Origin: Verrucomicrobiota bacterium
Lineage (GTDB): Bacteria > Verrucomicrobiota > Verrucomicrobiia > Opitutales > Opitutaceae
Length of the DNA: 64,000 bases
Assembly: GCA_023416735.1 (NCBI GenBank)
Contig: JAEZGX010000041.1
Span: forward strand, 1 to 64,000
Direction of reading: 5' to 3'
The notes beneath the pieces were generated by a model, which did no database searches, was not told the origin of the DNA, and saw only the letters and a program-made list of their open reading frames with translations. Below, in pieces: positions 17,191 through 25,720 of this stretch. The translations under genes were made by a program, and so were the position numbers. Within the stretch, counting starts at the first letter, position 1, and every line of letters starts with the position of its first letter.

Positions 17191-18396
17191 TCACACCACC
17201 TGAGTCTGCGCCGCCGTGCCGCCAAACAGCTCGCGCATCACGCTCCACGCGCGCCGCAAACCCGCCGGCTTCACGCCACCGCCGAACCCATAGGTCGTCA
17301 CCAGCGTCTCCTCGTGACCGCGATAGCGCGGCGGCAGCAGAAATAACGTGTCCTCGTCGCCATTGGTGACGCTCGAGAAAAACAATCCCTGCCCCACCGC
17401 CCGCGTCTCGCTGGTTCCAGGCACAGGTCGCACCACCACCCCGCCGATCACCCGCGGACGAAACGCGAACTCCAACCCACCGCCTTCTGCACGCCGCAAC
17501 CGCCCATAGGTTCGCACCGGCACATCGCCCAATTTCCCTCCGGCAAACACCAGATTGTCATTATCGCACGGCCGGAAGCGCAGCCGCCGCAGCGTCGTGA
17601 AATCCCAGCAAAACACCCACCCGAATACCGTCAGCCGAAACGCCCACCCCGCCACGCAATACGCCACGATCACCACCACCAGCGACAACCCCGCAGCCAC
17701 CCAGGGCTCCAACGTCGCCGTGACCGCCAGCAGCCCCAACAAACCCGTCCGCGCACTTTTCAGCGCCGCATCGATCGCCCCCCACGGGCTCAGCAGGATC
17801 AACACATTGATCGCGTGCGACGCCATCCAGACCACCGCAAAAATCGCGATGCCGAGCGGCACGGTCACCAAGTTCAACAACCATGACCCGTCGATCGCGC
17901 CCACCGAAAGCATCGCCAGCCCCGAGCTCGTGAAACCGCTCTCCACCGCCGCATCCGTCCCGACGAGCGACTTGGAAAACGCCGCCATGCTCACCGGAAT
18001 CACCACGCCCGCCGCGATCAATCCACTCAACTTGTTCTCGATCGTTTCCACGACATCCAGCGGCTTCTTCAAACCCGGCGGCACCACCGCACCAAACGCA
18101 TCCTTCGCCGCGCACACACCTACGACCAGCAACGCCGGCAGCCAAAATTGCATCTGAGCGAACCACGGCAGCCGTGCCCGCGCCGCAGCATCGTCCGCCG
18201 AAAACCATTGATAAGCCCCATACACCCCCGTCCCCAGCAACGGCGAAATCGCGATCCCCGTTACCGTCGTGATCGCAGCGGCCATCTTTCCCGTCGGCGA
18301 TTGATCGGGCTTCATCCGCTCCGCCTCCGCTGCGACCGCGCCGGTCGTTACGCCGAGTATCCAGAAAGCCAACACGAGCGAAAGAATGCGACGCAT
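17191..18396 (-). CDS. Integral membrane protein of unknown function
   Basis: A 401-residue protein with a signal-like N-terminus (ILSLVLAFWILGVTTGAVAAEA) and about six further hydrophobic segments between residues 35 and 260, for example FWLPALLVVGVCAA, VTVPLGIAIFAVVWMASHAINVLILL and AGLSLVVVIVAYCVAGWAFRLTVFGWVF. The C-terminal 130 residues are soluble, with beta-rich segments (GLEFAFRPRVIGGVVVRPVPG, DTLFLLPPRYRGHEE). I recognise no family or catalytic motif. It is a single gene, convergent with the exported protein at 16464 and divergent from the RRM gene. Confidence 0.65.
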   Translation of the reverse strand: MRRILSLVLAFWILGVTTGAVAAEAERMKPDQSPTGKMAAAITTVTGIAISPLLGTGVYGAYQWFSADDAAARARLPWFAQMQFWLPALLVVGVCAAKDAFGAVVPPGLKKPLDVVETIENKLSGLIAAGVVIPVSMAAFSKSLVGTDAAVESGFTSSGLAMLSVGAIDGSWLLNLVTVPLGIAIFAVVWMASHAINVLILLSPWGAIDAALKSARTGLLGLLAVTATLEPWVAAGLSLVVVIVAYCVAGWAFRLTVFGWVFCWDFTTLRRLRFRPCDNDNLVFAGGKLGDVPVRTYGRLRRAEGGGLEFAFRPRVIGGVVVRPVPGTSETRAVGQGLFFSSVTNGDEDTLFLLPPRYRGHEETLVTTYGFGGGVKPAGLRRAWSVMRELFGGTAAQTQVV

Positions 18397-18682
18397 GACA
18401 AAACCCTACTACTCCTCGCCTGTTTGGAAAGCCTCTCCGTTTCTCCATAGCTTCCGAACTGCTTCGTCCATCAACACCTCCGACGCCCGCCCGCCGCGCC
18501 AAACCCCGAATTGCCTTGCATTTATCGGTCCACCGTGCGTCTTTGCCGCGCATCGTTAGAGAGACAGCGTTAGATGACAGTATCTGGTGAGTCGTAGGCT
18601 GAGCGTTTGGCTTAAGTGATGATTTCGAAACCCACGGTGGGAACGGACTGGCAGCAGACGATCAATCTACGAGATATCACTA

Positions 18683-19051
18683 ATGAGTAACTCCAAACTC
18701 TACGTTGGAAATCTGTCGTTCAAAACCACCGAAGACGAGCTCCGCTCGACCTTCGGCCAGTTCGGTTCCGTGACCGACGTCTACGTTGCCATGGACAAGA
18801 TGACCGGCCGCCCCCGCGGTTTCGCGTTCGTCACCATGGGCACGGCTGAAGAAGCCAAGTCCGCGGCGGAAAAGCTCAACGGCACCGACCTCGGTGGCCG
18901 TCAGCTCACCGTCAATGAAGCCCGTCCGAAGGAAGAGCGCCCGGGTGGCGGCTTCGGTGGCGGCGGCGGCGGTCGCGGCTTCGGCGGCGGCGGTGGCCGT
19001 GGCGGCTTCGGCGGTGGTCGCGATCGCGATCGCGGCGATCGTCGTTACTAA
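18683..19051 (+). CDS. Glycine-rich RRM RNA-binding protein
   Basis: A 122-residue protein with one RRM domain (residues 1-80): RNP2 is LYVGNL and RNP1 is RGFAFVTM, both intact. The tail, residues about 90-122, is Gly/Arg-rich (GGGGGRGFGGGGGRGG) and ends with RDRDRGDRRY. Such proteins in bacteria are single-stranded RNA binders, often cold-induced RNA chaperones. The leader of some 280 bases up to the next gene upstream, its own terminator, and the DEAD-box helicase gene just downstream all fit a role in RNA structure remodelling. Confidence 0.9.
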   Translation: MSNSKLYVGNLSFKTTEDELRSTFGQFGSVTDVYVAMDKMTGRPRGFAFVTMGTAEEAKSAAEKLNGTDLGGRQLTVNEARPKEERPGGGFGGGGGGRGFGGGGGRGGFGGGRDRDRGDRRY

Positions 19052-19077
19052 TCCATCGTTCTAACGAAACGATTTCC

Positions 19078-19110
19078 AGGACGGAGCTCCTCGGGGCTCC
19101 GTCCTTTTTT
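19078..19110 (+). terminator. Rho-independent terminator of the RRM gene
   Basis: A 10-bp stem, AGGACGGAGC (19078-19087) with GCTCCGTCCT (19096-19105), followed by TTTTTT. Located 27 bases after the RRM stop codon. Confidence 0.85.
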
Positions 19111-19141
19111 GTCTCTCTCGCAAACCACCTTCCTTCCTTTT

Positions 19142-19170
19142 TGTCATTCTGAGCGAAGCGAAGAATCCAA
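19142..19170. repeat. Dispersed repeat of the CATTCTGAGCGAAGCGAAGAAT type
   Basis: TGTCATTCTGAGCGAAGCG followed by AAGAATCCAA. This belongs to the dispersed short repeat seen in many environmental bacteria whose minus-strand translation reads ILRFAQND. It sits between the RRM terminator and the helicase gene. Only this one copy was noticed in the window. Confidence 0.6.
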
Positions 19171-19236
19171 GGCCGCATCCGCTGCGCACGCCCCTGTATT
19201 CCTCCCTGCGCTTGGCGCGACCCACTCATCACCACG

Positions 19237-20460
19237 ATGCCTTTCAAAGCTCTCAACCTTTCCGACACAGTCCTCCGCGGCATCCAAGCCGCCGGCTACA
19301 CCGACCCGACCCCCATCCAGCTGCGCGCCATTCCCGTCGTCCTCGGCGGGGGTGATCTCATCGCGTCCGCTCAAACCGGCACCGGCAAAACCGCCGCCTT
19401 CGCTCTCCCGATCCTGTCGCGTCTCGGCAAACACCAACCGCGCCCGCGCGTCCTCGTTCTCGAACCGACCCGCGAACTCGCCGCCCAAGTCGAAACCGCG
19501 TTCCGCGACTTCGCCCGTTTCACCGACCTCCGCACCGTCGCCATTTTCGGCGGCGTCGGCTACGGCTTTCAGCGCTCCGAACTCAAACGCGGCGTCGACA
19601 TCCTCGTCGCCACGCCCGGTCGCCTCATGGATTACCTGAAAGAGCGCACGCTCTCGCTCGATAGCATCACCACGCTCGTGCTCGACGAGGTCGACCGCAT
19701 GCTCGACATGGGATTTCTTCCCGTCGTCAAAGACATCATCAACCGCTGCCCGCGCGAACGCCAGACGCTCTTCTTCTCCGCCACCGTTCCGCCCGAAATC
19801 CAAGCCGTCGCCTCCTTCGCCCTCCGCGATCCCGCGCGCGTCGAAATCGGCGTCAATCGCTCGGTCAACCAATCCGTCAATCACGCGCTCTACCCGGTCG
19901 CATCCGCCCAAAAGTTCGAGCTCCTCGAAGCCCTGCTGCGCAAAATCGACTTCGACAGCGTCCTCATCTTCTCCCGCACCAAACACGGCGCCGACAAAAT
20001 CGCCCGCAAGCTTAAGTCCGCCAATCACAGCGTCGCCGTCCTCCACGCCAACCGTTCCCAGAACCAGCGCCTCGAGGCCCTCGCCGGTTTCAAGTCCGGC
20101 AAATACGAGATCATGGTCGCCACCGACATCGCTTCGCGCGGCATCGACGTCGCCGGCGTGTCCCACGTGATCAACTACGACGTCCCCGAAAATCCCGAGG
20201 ACTACGTCCATCGCATCGGCCGCACTGGACGCGCCCAAGCCGTGGGCGACGCTTTCACGCTCGTCACGCCGGAAAACGCCTCCGACATCCGCGACATCCA
20301 ACGCTTCATCGGCGCCAAAATCCCCGAGCTCCGCCTCGAAGGTTTCGCCTACCAGCCGATCACCGCTCGTCCTGTTCAGGAAATCCAAAAACCTCGCGGC
20401 AGCCTCCCGGGTCGCATCCGCCATCGCGGCTCCTTCAACCGCAACCGCGGCCGCCGCTAA
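19237..20460 (+). CDS. DEAD-box ATP-dependent RNA helicase (RhlE-like)
   Basis: A 407-residue helicase with all core motifs: Q motif (YTDPTPIQLRAIP), motif I AQTGTGKT, Ia EPTRELAAQV, Ib ATPGR, motif II DEVD (not DEAD), motif III SAT, motif IV LIFSRTK, motif V ATDIASRGIDV and motif VI HRIGRTGR. The C-terminal extension is short and basic (GRIRHRGSFNRNRGRR), as in RhlE. It would unwind structured RNA in the cytoplasm using ATP. The gene lies downstream of the RRM gene but has a terminator between, so it probably has its own promoter or depends on readthrough. Confidence 0.93.
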   Translation: MPFKALNLSDTVLRGIQAAGYTDPTPIQLRAIPVVLGGGDLIASAQTGTGKTAAFALPILSRLGKHQPRPRVLVLEPTRELAAQVETAFRDFARFTDLRTVAIFGGVGYGFQRSELKRGVDILVATPGRLMDYLKERTLSLDSITTLVLDEVDRMLDMGFLPVVKDIINRCPRERQTLFFSATVPPEIQAVASFALRDPARVEIGVNRSVNQSVNHALYPVASAQKFELLEALLRKIDFDSVLIFSRTKHGADKIARKLKSANHSVAVLHANRSQNQRLEALAGFKSGKYEIMVATDIASRGIDVAGVSHVINYDVPENPEDYVHRIGRTGRAQAVGDAFTLVTPENASDIRDIQRFIGAKIPELRLEGFAYQPITARPVQEIQKPRGSLPGRIRHRGSFNRNRGRR

Positions 20461-20612
20461 TCAGGTAAAGCGGGCCGTCCCCGCGGGCCGCTCCCGGCAA
20501 CCACCCTCCATCCGGTTGCATTCACTTTCCGGATACCGCGTCATCACGTTCGTCTGACGTTCGTGTTCTCGCGCCAGTTGACCACGGCCGCTTTCACCAT
20601 TATCACGCGACC

Positions 20613-21062
20613 GTGTTCTTCGCGTCCGCTGACTACTCTTGGTTGCATGCGCTGCTCGGCGGAGCCCTGATCGGCCTCGGCAGCCTCCTCGCCGCTGCCG
20701 CCAGTGGAAAAATTCCGGGCATCTCCGGCATGTTCAGCCGCCTGCTTCGCCCGCGCACGGGCGACACCGCTTGGCGCATCATCTTCTTCATCGGCCTCTT
20801 TGCCGGCACTGCGCTCGCCTTCGCCCTCGTCGATGCCAGCAACGATTACACCGCCCAAGCGCTGCCACTCACCGTGATTCTTGCCGGCGTGCTCGTCGGC
20901 TTCGGCACACGCCTCAGCGGCGGCTGCACGAGCGGTCACGGCGTATGCGGCCTGGGTCTCGGCTCCAAATCCGCTCTCGCCGCCACCGTCGCTTTCATGG
21001 CCGCCGCCATGGTCGTCGTTTTCCTTCTCCGCCACACGTCGCTGGGAGGGTTCTTTTCATGA
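20613..21062 (+). CDS. YeeE/YedE family transporter, first half
   Basis: A 149-residue membrane protein starting at GTG 20613, with four hydrophobic segments. The conserved YeeE/YedE signature GFGTRLSGGCTSGHGVCGL carries the cysteines used for thiosulfate or other sulfur-compound passage in characterised YeeE proteins. It overlaps the next gene by ATGA; together the two halves correspond to one full-length YeeE-type transporter. The likely role is uptake of a sulfur compound, by homology only. Confidence 0.85.
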   Translation: MFFASADYSWLHALLGGALIGLGSLLAAAASGKIPGISGMFSRLLRPRTGDTAWRIIFFIGLFAGTALAFALVDASNDYTAQALPLTVILAGVLVGFGTRLSGGCTSGHGVCGLGLGSKSALAATVAFMAAAMVVVFLLRHTSLGGFFS

Positions 21063-21487
21063 GCATGCGGCCCTTTGTCATTCTCTCCGCCGGCGCTCTC
21101 TTCGGCTCGGGTCTCGCGATTTCCGGCATGACCAATCCCGCTCGCGTCCTCGGCTTTCTCGACGTCGCCGGTGCTTGGGATCCTTCCCTGCTTTTCGTCA
21201 TGGCCGGCGCGGTCTTCACGTTCGGTCTCGGCATGCTCTTTCTCCGTTCGCGCCGACGCGGGCACGGCTGGTTCGGCACGCAGCTTCCCGCGCGCGACCG
21301 CGACCCGATCGACCGCCGTCTCGTCTTCGGCGCCTTGGTTTTTGGCGCGGGCTGGGGCCTCGCCGGCTTCTGCCCAGGTCCGGCCATCGCAAACCTCGTC
21401 GCGCTCCGCTTCGACGCCTTGCTGTTCGTTCCAGCGATGGCTGTCGGCATGCTCATCGCCCGATTCGCGTTCAACGCCGACACTTAG
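21059..21487 (+). CDS. YeeE/YedE family transporter, second half (DUF6691-type)
   Basis: A 142-residue membrane protein starting at the ATGA overlap with the first half. Family features are ISGMTNPARVLGFLDVAGAWDPSLLFVM near the N-terminus and the cysteine motif WGLAGFCPGPAIANL near residue 105. Four hydrophobic segments. It forms the partner of the preceding gene in a two-protein YeeE/YedE transporter. Followed by the convergent chrA gene. Confidence 0.85.
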   Translation: MSMRPFVILSAGALFGSGLAISGMTNPARVLGFLDVAGAWDPSLLFVMAGAVFTFGLGMLFLRSRRRGHGWFGTQLPARDRDPIDRRLVFGALVFGAGWGLAGFCPGPAIANLVALRFDALLFVPAMAVGMLIARFAFNADT

Positions 21488-21537
21488 ATCGAGCGAGCCC
21501 GCTCTCGACCTGTCGCGTCCAAGCCCGAGTCGACACG

Positions 21538-22851
21538 TCACCCCACGGCCCAGCGCAACACCCCCGCTACCCCGCTCGCCAGCAACACCGTCACCACGCC
21601 CAGCTTAAATCGCTGCAACGCCACAAACGCGCCCGCGCACACGGCCACCGCGAACCAGTCCACCTTCCCGTCGCGATAGAGCACTTGCCACCCAAACCAC
21701 ACCGCCAGGTTTAACACCACCCCTACCACCGACGCCGTCACCGCCGTCAGCGCGCCGTTCAATCGTCGGTTCCCTCGCAGCTGCTCGATGTGCGGCGCGC
21801 CAAGAAAAATCCATAGGAAGCACGGCACGAAGGTCGTCCATGTCGTGATCGCCGCACCGAGCGTTCCCATCAGCAGCGGACTCCACTCGCCCGACTGATT
21901 CCATCCGCCGAGAAACCCGACAAACTGCACCACCATGATCAGCGGCCCGGGCGTCGTCTCCGCCAATCCCAACCCGTCCAACATCTGCGGTGCCGTCAGC
22001 CACGCATGCCGCTCCACCGCCTCTTGCGCCACGTAAGGCAGCACCGCATACGCCCCGCCAAAGGTCGCCATCGCCGCCTTGCTGAAAAAGACGCCTTCGC
22101 TCACCAGCACCCCATTCCACCCCTGCCACCATCCCGCGGCCAACACCGGCGCCCACCACAACAGCAGCGACACCGTCAGCACCTTCCCCGCTCGTCTCCA
22201 CGAGGGCCGCACCACGTCCGCCCCCGCGCTCGCATTGTCGATCGCGTATTTCGTTTCCGCTCCAACTGCGCTCTCTCCGCTCGTTCCCCTGACAGAATTC
22301 GCCGCGAACGCGCTCCACCTTGCTCCCGCCAACCCGATCGCCGCCGCCCCCGCGACAATCGCCGGAAACGGCACGCGGAAAAAGAAAATCGCGCCAAACG
22401 CCGCCGCCGCCAGCAACCACATCGCCGGTCCTTTCAACGCCCGCCCGCCGATCCGAATCACCGCCGCCGCCACGATTGCCGTCACCGCCGGCTTTAATCC
22501 TTCGAACACCGCCGCAAGCCACGCCACGTCTCCAAATTCCGCATACACCCACGCCGCCGCCCACAACACCAGCGCACCCGGCAACACAAACAGCACCCCC
22601 GCCACAATCCCGCCCCAGGTCCGGTGCAGCAGCCACCCACAATACGTCGCCAGCTGCGTCGCCTCCGGTCCGGGTAGCAGCATGCAGAAATTCAACGCAT
22701 GCAAAAACCGCTCCTCGCTGATCCAGCGCCGTTTCTCGACCAGCTCGGCATGCATGATCGCAATCTGCCCCGCCGGCCCCCCAAAGCTGATAAAGCCCAG
22801 CTTCAACCAAAAGCTCACCGCCTGTCGAAAGCTCGGCTTTTCACCTTCCAT
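21538..22851 (-). CDS. chrA: Chromate transporter ChrA
   Basis: A 437-residue long-chain CHR family transporter with two homologous halves. The first opens with LKLGFISFGGPAGQIAIMH and LNFCMLLPGPEATQLATYCG; the second with FFSKAAMATFGGAYAVLPYV and GLAETTPGPLIMVVQFVGF. About ten membrane helices are evident. ChrA exports chromate from the cytoplasm. The start is ATG 22851 because GGGGAG lies 10 bases upstream; ATG 22875 is an alternative in the same frame. Confidence 0.9.
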   Translation of the reverse strand: MEGEKPSFRQAVSFWLKLGFISFGGPAGQIAIMHAELVEKRRWISEERFLHALNFCMLLPGPEATQLATYCGWLLHRTWGGIVAGVLFVLPGALVLWAAAWVYAEFGDVAWLAAVFEGLKPAVTAIVAAAVIRIGGRALKGPAMWLLAAAAFGAIFFFRVPFPAIVAGAAAIGLAGARWSAFAANSVRGTSGESAVGAETKYAIDNASAGADVVRPSWRRAGKVLTVSLLLWWAPVLAAGWWQGWNGVLVSEGVFFSKAAMATFGGAYAVLPYVAQEAVERHAWLTAPQMLDGLGLAETTPGPLIMVVQFVGFLGGWNQSGEWSPLLMGTLGAAITTWTTFVPCFLWIFLGAPHIEQLRGNRRLNGALTAVTASVVGVVLNLAVWFGWQVLYRDGKVDWFAVAVCAGAFVALQRFKLGVVTVLLASGVAGVLRWAVG

Positions 22852-22907
22852 CGCCGCGACGCTCCCCGGCGTCATTCTCCAACGCAAGCCGCCCCGCTCA
22901 CCCCGCC

Positions 22908-23225
22908 TCACTGCCACACAAACAGCGCCACCGCCGCCAGCATCACCAACACCCCGAGCGTCACCACCAACGGAGGCGCTCGATTCACCCAGCGCGCCCG
23001 CCGCCACGCCTCATCCGACGTCAGCTTCACGTTCTTCACATCCTCCTCGAGCCCTTCCAACACGGAATGCCGCCGCCAGGTCATCCAAACGCCCAGCACC
23101 AACAACGCCAGCGCGCAAATCCCCGTCAGCTCCCAAATCGGTCGTGATCCAAAAAATGCGAACACGGCGTTCACTCGATTGACGAAAAACGATTTCTCAA
23201 GGCGCGCATCGGGGCTCCACGTCAC
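22908..23225 (-). CDS. Small membrane protein of unknown function
   Basis: A 105-residue protein with two predicted membrane segments, IWELTGICALALLVLGVWMTW and PLVVTLGVLVMLAAVALFVW, joined by a charged loop (RRHSVLEGLEEDVKNVKLTSDEAWRRAR, in two runs). No family recognised. Its first 10 codons overlap the end of the upstream amidohydrolase gene by 29 bases, which suggests translational coupling. Confidence 0.6.
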   Translation of the reverse strand: MTWSPDARLEKSFFVNRVNAVFAFFGSRPIWELTGICALALLVLGVWMTWRRHSVLEGLEEDVKNVKLTSDEAWRRARWVNRAPPLVVTLGVLVMLAAVALFVWQ

Positions 23226-24474
23226 TACGCATCGCTTCTCGGGAAGCGATCCAATTCATCGCCTTACCCGCCAGCCGATCCAGCGCTTCCACCGCCTGAG
23301 CGAGATGTTCCTCCCGCGTATCTTCGATTTTGTTGTGACTGATCCCGTGCAAGCTCTGCACGAACATCATCACCGTCGGCACCCCCGCGCGCGCCATCTC
23401 CGCCGCATCATGCAGCGGCCCCGACGGCAATCGGTGCGAGCGCCCGCAGGTTTCAACAATCGCCTCATCGCATCGCGCAATGAGCTCCTCGCAAAAGGGG
23501 ATGGGTTCGATTCGCCATAATGGTTCCCACTCCACGCTCACCTTCGCCTCCGCCGCGAATCGCTCGCTCGCCTCCCGCGCCTCGCTCAACATTCGCGCCA
23601 GTGCCGCTGCATCGAGATGCCGTTGATCGAGCGTAATCCGACACTCCTCGACCACACTCGTCACGATCCCTGGCTTCGTCACGCACGACCCGATCGTGCA
23701 CACGCCACCATGCCGCTCCGCGATCGCATAGATCTCCGGACTCATCCGCGACGCCGCGAGCAACGCATCCTTCCTCCGATTCATCGGCGTGCTCCCCGAA
23801 TGCGCCGCCTGCCCGCGAAAGGTCACCGCATGCCGCTCCACGCCAAAGGTCCCCACCACCGCCCCCAGCGCCAAATCGAGGTCCAATAACACCGGCCCTT
23901 GCTCGATGTGCAGCTCGAGATACGCCGCCGCCTTCCTCAACTCCGCCCCGCTCTCCGTCACGCGCTCGAATTCAAGCCCCACTTCCTTCAACGCCGCCGG
24001 CAACGTCACGCCCGCACGATCTTTCAACCCCCGCACTTCCTCCATCACGAGCGTTCCCGCACACGCCGACGACCCAAACAAACTCCTCCCGAAACGCGCC
24101 CCTTCCTCGTCCGCCCAATCCACCAACCGCACCGTCACCGGCGGCTCCCCGTCGAACTCCGCCGCAATCCTCCGCAACACCTCCACCCCCGCCAGCGTGT
24201 TGAGCGAACCATCCAGCCACCCGCCATTCGGCACCGAATCGATATGGCCCCCGATCAACAACGCCCGCTCCGATTTACCTCGCAGCGTCGCCCAGAAATT
24301 TCCCGCCGCATCCGTGTGCATCTCCACCGGCAGCGTTCCGACCTTTTCCCGCAACCACGCACGCGCCTTCACCCACGTCGGCGTGAACGCCACTCGCTGC
24401 GCCCCGTCCGCGTCGCTCGTGAGATCTCGCAACGCTTTCAAATCGGCAATCGTTCGCTCGGGTTTCAGTGACAT
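23197..24474 (-). CDS. Beta-ureidopropionase / N-carbamoyl-amino-acid hydrolase (M20 family)
   Basis: A 425-residue M20-type metallohydrolase that removes a carbamoyl group from N-carbamoyl-beta-alanine or N-carbamoyl amino acids. Di-metal ligands are visible: GGHIDSVPNGGWLDG (His and Asp), DEEGARFG (Glu pair), ELHIEQGPVL and SGPLHDAAEM (His). The dimerisation domain contains FRGQAAHSGSTPMNRRKDAL. Its neighbours across the divergent 130-base gap are PreA-like, dihydropyrimidinase and NCS1 transporter genes, so the third step of reductive pyrimidine catabolism is the most likely role; allantoate amidohydrolase is the main alternative in this family. Confidence 0.85.
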   Translation of the reverse strand: MSLKPERTIADLKALRDLTSDADGAQRVAFTPTWVKARAWLREKVGTLPVEMHTDAAGNFWATLRGKSERALLIGGHIDSVPNGGWLDGSLNTLAGVEVLRRIAAEFDGEPPVTVRLVDWADEEGARFGRSLFGSSACAGTLVMEEVRGLKDRAGVTLPAALKEVGLEFERVTESGAELRKAAAYLELHIEQGPVLLDLDLALGAVVGTFGVERHAVTFRGQAAHSGSTPMNRRKDALLAASRMSPEIYAIAERHGGVCTIGSCVTKPGIVTSVVEECRITLDQRHLDAAALARMLSEAREASERFAAEAKVSVEWEPLWRIEPIPFCEELIARCDEAIVETCGRSHRLPSGPLHDAAEMARAGVPTVMMFVQSLHGISHNKIEDTREEHLAQAVEALDRLAGKAMNWIASREAMRSDVEPRCAP

Positions 24475-24604
24475 AGGAAGCCGTCCAGCCAGTTTGCAGC
24501 TTGGAAGCCAGCAGCCTGCACGCCACGTTCAAAATCGGTTCATCATTCCCTTTCGTGCGCGCGCGACTCTCCGCACCTCGCACGCCAGTTGCTTCCCTTT
24601 TACC

Positions 24605-25711
24605 ATGCCTACGCTCGCAACCACCGTCGACGGCCTGAAACTCCCCAACCCTTTCGTCATCGGCTCCGGCCCGCCCGGCACCAATTTCAGCGTCATCACC
24701 CGCGCCTTTCGCGAGGGCTGGGGCGCCGTCATCGCGAAAACGATCAGTCTCGACGCCTCCAAGGTCGTCAACGTCTCCCCGCGCTACGCCAAACTCCACT
24801 CCGCCTCCGGCGAAATCATCGGCTGGGAAAACATCGAACTCATCAGCGACCGGCCCTTTCACCTGTGGCTCGACGAGTTCAAACGCTGCAAAGATCTCCA
24901 CCCCGATGGCGTTCTGATCGCGTCCATCATGGAGGAATACAACCAGGACGCCTGGGCCGAAATCGTCACCCGCTGTCAGGACGCCGGCGTCGATGCATTC
25001 GAACTCAACTTCTCCTGCCCCCACGGTCTCCCCGAACGCAAAATGGGCGCCGCCATGGGCCAGAATCCCGAAATCCTCGAGGAGGTCTGCCGCTGGGTGA
25101 AAGCGGCCGCCACAAAACCGTTCTGGGCGAAAATGACGCCCAACATCACTCACATTGAAGATCCCTCCCGCGCCGCGCTGCGCGGGGGAGCCGACGGCAT
25201 CAGCGCCATCAACACGATCCGCAGCGTCATGGGCGTGAATCTCGACACCCTTCGCCCCGAACCGACCGTCGAGGGCTTCACCACGCCCGGCGGCTATTCC
25301 TCGCGCGCCGTCAAACCCATTGCCCTGCGCATGGTGATGGAAATCGCGCAGCTCATCCGCAGCGAATTCCCGAACCGTTCTCTCTCCGGCCTCGGCGGCA
25401 TCGAATCCGGCCGCGACGCCGCCGAGTTCATCCTCCTCGGCGCCGACACCGTGCAAGTCTGCACCGGCGTCATGAAATCTGGATACGACTGCGTGAAACC
25501 CATGTGCGACGAGCTCCTCGGGTTCATGGAAAAGCACCGCTTCGAAACCCTCGCCGACTTCAAAGGCAAAAGCCTCGACTACTTCACCACCCACGCCGAC
25601 CTCGTCGAAAAACAAACCACCCGCAAAGCCGCCCAAAAATCCGCCATCAAATCCGACGCCGACTGGTCCGCCCAAACCTTCGCCCAACAAGCCGACGCTC
25701 TTTCACGCTAA
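24605..25711 (+). CDS. preA: Dihydropyrimidine dehydrogenase PreA-like subunit, lacking the Fe-S domain
   Basis: A 368-residue flavin-dependent barrel enzyme that would reduce uracil or thymine to the dihydro form. The family core is clear: NPFVIGSGPPGTNFSVITRA, a catalytic cysteine in ELNFSCPHGLPERKMG, KPFWAKMTPNITHI, RGGADGISAINTI, GGYSSRAVKPIALRMV and LSGLGGIESGRDAAEF. E. coli PreA is about 411 residues because it ends in a ferredoxin-like domain with two [4Fe-4S] clusters; here the C-terminus has no Cys-x2-Cys motifs and stops after a charged helix. No preT gene adjoins, so the electron donor is unclear. Start at ATG 24605. Confidence 0.85.
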   Translation: MPTLATTVDGLKLPNPFVIGSGPPGTNFSVITRAFREGWGAVIAKTISLDASKVVNVSPRYAKLHSASGEIIGWENIELISDRPFHLWLDEFKRCKDLHPDGVLIASIMEEYNQDAWAEIVTRCQDAGVDAFELNFSCPHGLPERKMGAAMGQNPEILEEVCRWVKAAATKPFWAKMTPNITHIEDPSRAALRGGADGISAINTIRSVMGVNLDTLRPEPTVEGFTTPGGYSSRAVKPIALRMVMEIAQLIRSEFPNRSLSGLGGIESGRDAAEFILLGADTVQVCTGVMKSGYDCVKPMCDELLGFMEKHRFETLADFKGKSLDYFTTHADLVEKQTTRKAAQKSAIKSDADWSAQTFAQQADALSR

Positions 25712-25720
25712 GCGTGAAAT

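Noticed and set aside
20461..20520. GC-rich repeat GCGGGCCG after the helicase gene as a terminator
   Set aside because: The two GGGCCG copies are direct, not inverted, and no T-run follows.
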